Part shown: positions 1 to 5,788 of the stretch, one piece after another
How positions within the stretch are numbered: position 1 is the stretch's first letter
Layout of the letters: each line of letters begins with the position of its first letter
NCBI GenBank assembly: GCA_024643945.1
Contig: JAHELX010000113.1
Coordinates: 1-12,577, forward strand
Origin: Anaerolineales bacterium
GTDB taxonomy: Bacteria > Chloroflexota > Anaerolineae > 4572-78 > NAK82
Direction of reading: 5' to 3'
Length of the DNA stretch: 12,577 nucleotides
Notes under the pieces: generated by a model
What the model was told of the DNA's origin: nothing
Databases searched by the model: none
Seen by the model: only the letters and a program-made list of their open reading frames with translations
Translations under genes and position numbers: made by a program

Positions 1-1
1 T

Positions 2-538
2 GGTGTGGATATTGGGAAGATTGAGTTTCCAGAAGGGGCAGAAGACACGCTCCTCAGGCGCTGGAGTGCGCCGTGGGCACAACAGATCGGGCTCATTGAG
101 GCAGAGACGAAGGGGCAAGGAGATTTACGAACTGGAATGTTAAAGGCTCAGGGTGAGCTGGAAGCCAAAATGCTCGAAGCGCAGGGTGAACTGGAAGCAG
201 CGAGACTGGAAGCGCAAGGTGATCTAGAAATCGCACGATTGAAAGCCAGGGCTATTTTGATCAACGCCAAAGCTGAGGCAACGAAACTGACTATGGAAGG
301 TTGCAGTAAGGCAGAAGCACAAGCTGCTTTCTTCCGGTGTATACTGGAATCACTGCAAATAGATGGCCGTCCCTCCGATCCTCGATTGGTCAGAGTTGTA
401 CTGGGACAACTGGCCCGTAGCTTTGCTTCAGTGAATGATCTTGAGACTTTTATGAGGGTACACGGTGAAATGAATCGGCAAGGTTTCATGATCCATCAAC
501 AGTTTGGTCGAAATGGTTCGGCTGAAGTGGGTGAGTAA
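2..538 (+). CDS. Probable SPFH/band-7 (stomatin/prohibitin-like) protein, C-terminal part only
   Basis: The reading frame is open to the left edge, so the gene is cut there. A GTG at 5 is the first possible internal start, but it is more likely an ordinary Val codon. Numbering from that GTG, residues 4-24 (GKIEFPEGAEDTL, then RRWSAPW) resemble the junction between an SPFH domain and its coiled-coil tail. Residues about 30-95 are a charged, Ala/Glu/Leu-rich helix made of 11-residue units (LEAQGELEAAR and variants at 46-56, 57-67 and 68-78, then a diverged copy at 79-89), which predicts a long coiled coil. The rest is a short mostly helical tail with no recognisable catalytic motif. SPFH proteins oligomerise on membranes and organise microdomains; membrane association cannot be checked because the N-terminus is missing. 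The next gene follows after 63 bases on the same strand. Family assignment is by resemblance only; a generic coiled-coil protein is the alternative. Confidence 0.5.
   Translation, partial: GVDIGKIEFPEGAEDTLLRRWSAPWAQQIGLIEAETKGQGDLRTGMLKAQGELEAKMLEAQGELEAARLEAQGDLEIARLKARAILINAKAEATKLTMEGCSKAEAQAAFFRCILESLQIDGRPSDPRLVRVVLGQLARSFASVNDLETFMRVHGEMNRQGFMIHQQFGRNGSAEVGE
140..271 (+). repeat. Tandem 33-base coding repeat (11-residue coiled-coil units)
   Basis: Three in-frame 33-base units lie at 140-172, 173-205 and 206-238, with a strongly diverged fourth at 239-271. Each encodes an 11-residue unit of the type L-x-A-Q-G-(E/D)-L-E-x-(A/K)-(R/M). An 11-residue period is typical of hendecad coiled coils, and the identity at DNA level suggests growth by tandem duplication within the gene. 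Confidence 0.75.
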
Positions 539-583
539 TTCACTCGGACAGTCTCTAGCAAGGTAGGATATCTGAAGATCGGG

Positions 584-588
584 GGAGG
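584..588 (+). promoter_or_regulatory. Ribosome binding site with long spacing
   Basis: A perfect GGAGG core lies inside a purine-rich run, 13 bases before the ATG at 602. The spacing is longer than the usual 5-9 bases, but no better start codon lies closer. Confidence 0.6.
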
Positions 589-601
589 AATAATAGCAAC
601 G

Positions 602-1678
602 ATGTCCGAACAAGCATGTTATGAAATCCTCAAGTTCCTCGAATCTCTTCAAGGTGAACAGCCCGAGTTGCCGGATGCGATCTTACATTATTGGCACAGA
701 GTCATAAAGACAGTCGTGAGAGAAAAGCCCAACTGGAATAAAGTCAGGAATTGCTGTGAGCATATCACAATGATTGTGACCAAGCTTCGAGGTGATGGTA
801 GAAACGTTATGAGAGTAGAGAAGACTGAGGGATTGGTCTCAATTCTTTTGGGCGCGATACATCTGGGCCAAAAAAATTATCGTGAGGCAATTGACCATTT
901 TGAGCAAGGGGCCAAATTTTTACAACGTTGGGGAGATCCTGATTTCGAAAGTCTGGCCTATTTTGGCAGAGTATTAACCTATAAAGAAGAGGAAAACTGG
1001 CCTGGTACTCTGGAAGCAGCGCAGAAGGCATTAGACGCAATCCGTGACCTTCCCCTTCATGATCGGTCCAAACCCATGAAGTCCCTACAAGAGCGGATTA
1101 AGGAGGAAATTGTTTTAGCCACAGAGGCTTCCATTAGAGATGCAGAGAGAACACCGTCCGGTGCTAAGCCAAAGCCATCTCAACCTTCGCGTCCCAAACC
1201 GACCGAGATACCGATAATAGGCGACATCGCTGCCGGGCTGGGCCGTATTACAGATGAAAACATTGAAGATTATTTTCTCTTGGGCGACAATTATCGTAAT
1301 GGGGCCGACTTTGGTGTGAAGGTGATGGGCGACAGTATGCAAGGTCATGGCATTTTGTCAGGGGATATCGCGCTTATCCGCCAGCAGCCGGCCATTGAGA
1401 TGGGAGAGATTGCAGCCGCGGTGGTTACCACACTCACAGAATCCCAGAGTGTGCTTAAGCAATACTATCACTATGAAGAACATGCAGACCTGCAGCATTG
1501 GTTTCTTAAATCCAGCAACCCTTTGAGCGAGCACCTGGTGATTATACCGAGTGGTGCAAACATAAAGGGAATTCAGGATCTTTATGCCCCGGATATTCAG
1601 GCCGGCAGGATTAGAATTTATGAGAATGCTGAGTTAACAATCGTCGGAAAATATGTCGGGTTAGTGAGAAATATCTAA
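602..1678 (+). CDS. TPR-like protein with C-terminal LexA-type S24 self-cleaving peptidase domain, no HTH
   Basis: This is a 358-residue protein. Residues 1-180 are all-helical, with two TPR-like hairpins at about 75-108 and 115-148. A Pro/Lys-rich linker (about 182-202) leads into an S24 (LexA/UmuD-like) domain at about 203-358. The domain keeps the key features. There is an Ala-Ala-Gly cleavage sequence with the scissile bond expected between A211 and G212. The nucleophile is S245 in VMGDSM and the general base is K286 in SVLKQYY. The 34-residue distance from scissile Ala to Ser matches LexA (A84 to S119) almost exactly. S24 proteins normally join this domain to a winged helix or XRE-type HTH; here a TPR-like region takes that place, so it may be a cleavage-triggered switch for a protein partner rather than a repressor. 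The start is ATG with a strong GGAGG at 584-588, although the 13-base spacing is long. Sampled GC is lower than in the downstream genes. Confidence 0.85.
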   Translation: MSEQACYEILKFLESLQGEQPELPDAILHYWHRVIKTVVREKPNWNKVRNCCEHITMIVTKLRGDGRNVMRVEKTEGLVSILLGAIHLGQKNYREAIDHFEQGAKFLQRWGDPDFESLAYFGRVLTYKEEENWPGTLEAAQKALDAIRDLPLHDRSKPMKSLQERIKEEIVLATEASIRDAERTPSGAKPKPSQPSRPKPTEIPIIGDIAAGLGRITDENIEDYFLLGDNYRNGADFGVKVMGDSMQGHGILSGDIALIRQQPAIEMGEIAAAVVTTLTESQSVLKQYYHYEEHADLQHWFLKSSNPLSEHLVIIPSGANIKGIQDLYAPDIQAGRIRIYENAELTIVGKYVGLVRNI

Positions 1679-1731
1679 AAGCCTGAGCTACCAGGAAACC
1701 AGTGCTTGTGTCAAGCAAAGCGAGGTGACCT

Positions 1732-2979
1732 ATGCCACTCTGTGTATCGTGCCGGGGGGAATATTGGCTTCCATTTGAAGGGAGAGCAACAACTGAGCCG
1801 GGAACATCGGCGGCTACTACACCCACCTGGCGTGAAGAGTTTCAGGCAGATGAACGAAGAGAAGCGGCGAGAGCTGCACCGCCCGACCTCGAAGGCGGCC
1901 AAGAGGCGGGATCGAGAACGCCTGTGGGCAATGTACCACCCCCGGCAGCTTCAGATCTGGCACAGTTGTACCGCCGCCCGGAAGTGCCAGCGTTTGTTTG
2001 CGCCCGTTGCGGGCAGAGCAACGAACACTGGCATGCCTGGGCCAGCCAGAGCGGCCTCATTCGTTTCAGCCGCTTCTTTTTCCACAGCCTCCCCTGGGGT
2101 TGGCTGGCGCTCATTTCTTTCGTGCTGCCTGTCGTCGCAGCCGCGGTTATCGATTTCACGCCAGTCGCTTCGGAGCGCATCGGTATCCCCCTGGCCATTT
2201 TACTGATCTTTGTCAACTTCGCCCTTCTATATGCCCTGAAGGACTCGCTGTGGCAGTATGATCACCTGGCCAGGGTGGGGCGCGGCTTCAGGCCTTCGCT
2301 GGCCTTGTTGACGGTAATCGCCTTTGTCCTGGCCCTGGTCTTTGGGCTGGCCCTGGTTTTCATGCTCGAAGCGCGCAAGGCCACACCGGAGGCGGGATCC
2401 ACCGAAGGATTGGTGCGGGTCATCACCACCATCCTGCTGGCCATGACCTTTGTCAACGTTACCCTCTCCGCCTTGTTCATGGCCGGGCACGATTACGGCA
2501 ATTGGTTGAATCGAGAGATGCCCCAGCCTATCTATTCCCAGGAAAGACGCCTGTTGAGAGTGATTGAGGATGGTTTGCGAGCGAAGATACGGCAGGCGAC
2601 AGGTAAAGATGGACCCGTGGAAATTACCATCGCTGACCTGGAGCGCAGCGCTGATGCCGGCGTTATTTTAATGGTCAACACGGAGACGGAGGTCAAACCA
2701 GATCCGGAGGGAGAAGCGCTGCGGCAACTGCAAAACTGGAGGGTCGAGGCGGACCGTTGGGGACAGATCATCAAGATGAGCCGCGAAGGCACGCCCCAGT
2801 ACATTGCCATAGAGAAGGCATCCACCAATGGCACGCCCGAGGCTGACCAGGGCAAGGCTGAGGCCGCAAAAGAAGGCGAGATAGTCGCCGCGAAAGAGAG
2901 TTACGCGGTAGAGAGCTACAAGACCCGGAGCGAGACTACTATTTCGATTGCCTCCCGCAGGCAACACTGGATGGAATAG
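1732..2979 (+). CDS. Zinc-ribbon four-helix membrane protein with split zinc ribbon
   Basis: This 415-residue protein belongs to no family I recognise. A CxxC pair at C4/C7 and a second pair at C90/C93 (CARC) would form a treble-clef or zinc-ribbon site. They are separated by about 82 residues that are Ala/Glu/Arg/Pro-rich and probably disordered. Four hydrophobic segments follow at about 121-140, 151-169, 188-211 and 228-250. After them comes a soluble domain (about 262-365) with the motif QNWRVEADRWG, and a low-complexity charged tail rich in Lys/Glu/Ala. The next gene is a clear paralogue: SLPWGWLAL against SPWGWLAL at the first helix, and NWRVEADRWG against HWRVVSDQWG in the C-terminal domain. 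The ATG at 1732 has GAGG at 1722-1725, six bases upstream. It follows the protease gene after 53 bases and could be co-transcribed, but the higher GC suggests a separate history. Function unknown. Confidence 0.8.
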   Translation: MPLCVSCRGEYWLPFEGRATTEPGTSAATTPTWREEFQADERREAARAAPPDLEGGQEAGSRTPVGNVPPPAASDLAQLYRRPEVPAFVCARCGQSNEHWHAWASQSGLIRFSRFFFHSLPWGWLALISFVLPVVAAAVIDFTPVASERIGIPLAILLIFVNFALLYALKDSLWQYDHLARVGRGFRPSLALLTVIAFVLALVFGLALVFMLEARKATPEAGSTEGLVRVITTILLAMTFVNVTLSALFMAGHDYGNWLNREMPQPIYSQERRLLRVIEDGLRAKIRQATGKDGPVEITIADLERSADAGVILMVNTETEVKPDPEGEALRQLQNWRVEADRWGQIIKMSREGTPQYIAIEKASTNGTPEADQGKAEAAKEGEIVAAKESYAVESYKTRSETTISIASRRQHWME

Positions 2980-2981
2980 CC

Positions 2982-4013
2982 TTGTTTGATCGAAGCCACC
3001 CTGCCACCCGCTGCGTATCCTGTCGCGCCGCCCTGGCCAATGCCCCGCCGGAGCGATGTCCCCGCTGCGGCGCTGACAACCGGGCCTGGTACGCCTGGAC
3101 CCAGGCCAGCTTGAAAGAACACCTCAAACGCTTTTTTCTCCGCAGCCCTTGGGGCTGGTTAGCGTTGGTCTCGCTCCTGCTGCCATGGGTCAGTTGGAGC
3201 GCTTTTGATTTTAAGCGGCCTGCCTTTGAAACGGGTGTCCTGTCTGCCTCCCTGCTCCTGAGCCTGGCCAGCTTGTTCCTCCTCTTCCGCGGGCGGGATG
3301 CCCTCTGGGTGTATGAACTGGCCGGCCGGGTTTCGCCCCGTTTGCGAGCCGGCCTGTTGCACCTGGGCGGAGCGGGCTTTTTGGTATTCGCGCTGGTGGG
3401 GGGCATGCTGGGGGTAGCCTGGGGATTGGGGGTTTTGAGAGGAGCAAGGTCAGAGTTCATGCAGCCGATGGGTTGGAAAGTACTGGCGGCGATAGGCCTG
3501 GCTTTTACCACCCAGGTGCTGGCAGCAGGCTTATACAACGTTTACGCCTATGGACGTTGGTCCTCCAGCACCTTCCCAGCGCCGGTCTTTTGGGACGAAA
3601 CCCGCCTGTTGTACCTGGTCGAGCGGGCGGCCAGGCCACGCATCCAGGTCAAAACCGGAAGGTATGCATATGAAGCGGTGGTGACCCGGGTGGCGGAGCT
3701 CTCGCGCACCGATCAGGCCGGCCTGAGTCTCAAAATCCGGGCGGAAGTGGCGACGGAGAAGGTCTTTGAGGGACATCCCTTGAAAGCGGTTCAGCATTGG
3801 CGGGTCGTGTCCGATCAGTGGGGCTATGTGAAACAGCTTGGCCCGGAGGGGCCACTGGAATACGTCCTCGACCCCAGTCGCCCGTATTCCGATCCTGAAG
3901 ATGTGAGGAAAGCTTTGGAAGGGGAAATCATTTTCCCCAAGAAGCGAACCCCGCCAACGCTGGAGGAAGCGATTATCCTGGCCTTGACATCTGACCATCA
4001 GCGGGAACTTTAG
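2982..4013 (+). CDS. Zinc-ribbon four-helix membrane protein, paralogue of the preceding gene
   Basis: This 343-residue protein starts at TTG, two bases after the stop of the preceding gene, which suggests translational coupling; no ATG or GTG lies nearby in frame. Its zinc ribbon is compact: C11/C14 (CVSC) and C26/C29 (CPRC), only 11 residues apart, in the normal form for such a fold. Hydrophobic segments lie at about 56-75, 84-103, 127-150 and 165-188. The C-terminal soluble domain (about 203-300) carries VQHWRVVSDQWG, shared with the upstream paralogue. Likely topology: the ribbon and the C-terminal domain on the same, cytoplasmic, side, with an even number of helices between; this is an inference. 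The last 41 bases overlap the end of the minus-strand receiver-kinase gene. Tandem duplication is the obvious origin, and the pair may form a hetero-oligomer. Function unknown. Confidence 0.8.
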   Translation: MFDRSHPATRCVSCRAALANAPPERCPRCGADNRAWYAWTQASLKEHLKRFFLRSPWGWLALVSLLLPWVSWSAFDFKRPAFETGVLSASLLLSLASLFLLFRGRDALWVYELAGRVSPRLRAGLLHLGGAGFLVFALVGGMLGVAWGLGVLRGARSEFMQPMGWKVLAAIGLAFTTQVLAAGLYNVYAYGRWSSSTFPAPVFWDETRLLYLVERAARPRIQVKTGRYAYEAVVTRVAELSRTDQAGLSLKIRAEVATEKVFEGHPLKAVQHWRVVSDQWGYVKQLGPEGPLEYVLDPSRPYSDPEDVRKALEGEIIFPKKRTPPTLEEAIILALTSDHQREL

Positions 4014-5628
4014 GATCGTTCCCTGTAGTCTGACTCTCCCCTGTGGCTGGCCAATCTCCTGGCGGCCATTCACCTCCCCAATGCCGAAGACGCTCACACA
4101 GCACAGCTCCCAGCAGCAGTGCTCGTTCTCGCTGAGGGGCACCTTCTGCAGCCAGCGTGGCCACAAAGAGGGTGTCTAACAGAAGCCCCCACAGGTACTC
4201 CCGGAAATCTCGGTAAGGGGCCACTTCGTAGGCCAGGCGCCGCAAGCCGGCGATGACGCCCAAGGCTTTGCGGGTTTCAGGCTCTGCCAGCAACTGCGCT
4301 GAGGCCCGGAATGGCGTCGCAGGTAGCGAAGGCTCCGCCAGGACAACCGCCAGTTGGTAGAGATGGGAAAGGCCATGCTCGGGAAACGAAACCAGCCGGG
4401 TAACCATATCCACCTCCAGCTCTACGAAATCCCGCAGAATGTGGCCCGGACCGGTTCGCTCAAAGTCAATGGCCCAGGCATGTTCATAGTCCACGAAGAG
4501 GTTCTCCCCGTGCAGATCGCCATGCGTGATGGCCTGGCGAGATTCAGGGATCAGGCTGTCATTGGCATGGCGAAGAACCCAAGGCACCGGATTTGTCAAC
4601 GAGACAGACAGGCCCGGGAAAGCCCACTTTTCCCCTTGATGGCCGAAGTTCTCTAAGCGTTCCTTCAGGCGCAATGCCCTATCATAGACCTGAAAAAGGG
4701 GGATAGACCTTTCTTGTAGAGGCTGAGCGTAGTACTTGCCCCACACTTCCTGGAAGAAATGCGCCAGAGGCCTCAAGATACCCAGGGGACCTTTCTCGTT
4801 TCGATAGAAGTCGGTGAAGGAAGGCAAAGCCTTCAAAGACGAACCCAAAAAATTGTAGGTGGCTCCTCCCAAGTCCCAGAATTCGACGGTTCGCTCCAAC
4901 TGGGCATAAAACTGCCCGACCAGGCGCCCCCTTGCATGTTCCTGGTAATTCCTCTCTTCATCGCGGATGCGCCTGGTTGGCGCCAGCTTTACGACGACAG
5001 GTTCAAGATCATCTGGGTGAACCTTCAAGACGACCGAACGTCCCCGCGGAACAGCGCGTGGGGTGACTACTTTCGTCCCTAAGATCTCCAGCGATAGCTC
5101 GTTATTATCGGGAAAGAGTCGGCCCAGGACGTCCTCTACCATGTCAAAAGGCACATCACTGTCGGGGCCGAAGAGTGCTTCCACAACGCGCTCAGAACTC
5201 AGAGCCGGAGCGCGATGCAGGCGAAGGTCTCCTCGGCAGGTCTCGCGAGCTGCCCTGGCCACCTCGTCCAGCAATCGTTGTGGCGACTCGCTCTTGCTGA
5301 CCCAACTGGCGGCCCCGTGGTGAGCTTCGCGGGTCACTTCCGGCCTTAGATAAGCTGAGTAAAGAATGGAACGTGCCGACTGCAAACTATTCAAGAGTAC
5401 CAGGCCGCTGCGATCGTCGCTGTATTCATCCAGCAGGCGGACATCCACAATGGCCACGTGAGGGCGGAAGCTATGGGCAAGGGTCATCGCCTGGTCCAGC
5501 AGTTCCTGTCCAGCTCCCTGCGCGACCTGGACCTCATACCCCAGCGGTTCAAGTATCCCTTGTAAATCTGGCCCCACTCGGGGGTCATTATCTATGACCA
5601 ATACCCGAGCTGTGCATCGCTTTGCCAT
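3973..5628 (-). CDS. Response-regulator receiver fused to an aminoglycoside-phosphotransferase-like kinase
   Basis: This is a 551-residue protein. Residues 6-128 form a receiver domain: acidic pair D13/D15, phospho-acceptor D62 in AIVDVRL, switch residue S91 and K112 in VSKSES. After a linker comes an APH/choline-kinase-like kinase (about 185-490). K214 in VVVKLAP is the likely beta-3 lysine and E225 the likely helix-C glutamate. H369-G-D371-L-H-x-x-N376 is the Brenner-type catalytic loop, and D388 in AIDFE is the metal-binding aspartate. Every residue needed for phosphotransfer is present. APH-fold kinases act on small molecules or proteins, so phosphorylation of the receiver probably controls kinase output. 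No DNA-binding domain is present. The ATG at 5626-5628 is preceded by AGAGG about 12 bases upstream. It is the last gene of the minus-strand signalling cluster, now separated from its neighbour by a MITE. From memory it may belong with the TCAD-type kinase-like domains of predicted ternary conflict systems; that link is weak. Confidence 0.85.
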   Translation of the reverse strand: MAKRCTARVLVIDNDPRVGPDLQGILEPLGYEVQVAQGAGQELLDQAMTLAHSFRPHVAIVDVRLLDEYSDDRSGLVLLNSLQSARSILYSAYLRPEVTREAHHGAASWVSKSESPQRLLDEVARAARETCRGDLRLHRAPALSSERVVEALFGPDSDVPFDMVEDVLGRLFPDNNELSLEILGTKVVTPRAVPRGRSVVLKVHPDDLEPVVVKLAPTRRIRDEERNYQEHARGRLVGQFYAQLERTVEFWDLGGATYNFLGSSLKALPSFTDFYRNEKGPLGILRPLAHFFQEVWGKYYAQPLQERSIPLFQVYDRALRLKERLENFGHQGEKWAFPGLSVSLTNPVPWVLRHANDSLIPESRQAITHGDLHGENLFVDYEHAWAIDFERTGPGHILRDFVELEVDMVTRLVSFPEHGLSHLYQLAVVLAEPSLPATPFRASAQLLAEPETRKALGVIAGLRRLAYEVAPYRDFREYLWGLLLDTLFVATLAAEGAPQRERALLLGAVLCERLRHWGGEWPPGDWPATGESQTTGNDPKVPADGQMSRPG

Positions 5629-5637
5629 TTATTTATT

Positions 5638-5645
5638 CTGCCTCT
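5638..5645. repeat. Left 8-bp target-site duplication of the MITE
   Basis: CTGCCTCT abuts the left inverted end of the 121-bp element and is repeated exactly, in direct orientation, at the other end. On the minus strand this copy supplies the AGAGG that serves as ribosome binding site of the receiver-kinase gene. Confidence 0.8.
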
Positions 5646-5766
5646 GTAACTGCTCAGGCTGGCCCAGGTGCAACGCACTTGCGCCGTATCCTCAAGCACG
5701 TCCTGTCAAAGCAAGCCGCTGTGACATTGCAGCAAAGTGCGTTGCACCTTTTGGCTGAGTAGTTAC
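5646..5766. mobile_element. 121-bp MITE with IS66-like ends
   Basis: The two ends are inverted repeats. The left arm (5646-5680) starts GTAACTGCTCAG and finishes AGGTGCAACGCACTT. The right arm (5735-5766), read in reverse complement, starts GTAACTACTCAG and finishes with the same 15 bases. The terminal 12 match at 11 positions and the inner 15 match perfectly; only the short stretch between them differs. Fifty-four bases of non-repeated sequence lie between the arms and contain no gene. Both ends abut an exact 8-bp direct repeat. IS66-family elements are known for ends starting GTAA and for 8-bp duplications, so this element was probably moved in trans by such a transposase. It sits between the second and third genes of the minus-strand signalling cluster. 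Confidence 0.8.
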
Positions 5767-5774
5767 CTGCCTCT
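5767..5774. repeat. Right 8-bp target-site duplication of the MITE
   Basis: CTGCCTCT abuts the right end of the element and is identical to the copy at 5638-5645. It lies 14 bases beyond the stop codon of the multi-GAF kinase gene, so the insertion damaged no coding sequence. Confidence 0.8.
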
Positions 5775-5788
5775 TCAACTGGCCCCTT

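Noticed and set aside
140..271. CRISPR-like or satellite array
   Set aside because: Units are contiguous, in frame and code for a regular coiled coil; there are no spacers.
539..601. Separate promoter for the TPR-S24 gene
   Set aside because: No convincing -35/-10 pair is visible in this short gap; read-through from the SPFH-like gene is at least as likely.
1706..2206. Plus-strand open frame overlapping the start of the first zinc-ribbon gene
   Set aside because: A different frame of the same DNA; the 1732 frame has the CxxC pairs, the membrane helices and a paralogue next door.
3531..4166. Minus-strand open frame opposite the second zinc-ribbon gene
   Set aside because: It overlaps two well-supported genes in other frames and its translation resembles no known family.
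5704..5709. Perfect TTGACA on the minus strand inside the MITE, as a -35 for the receiver-kinase gene
   Set aside because: No acceptable -10 hexamer lies 15-19 bases downstream; the best is TACGGC.
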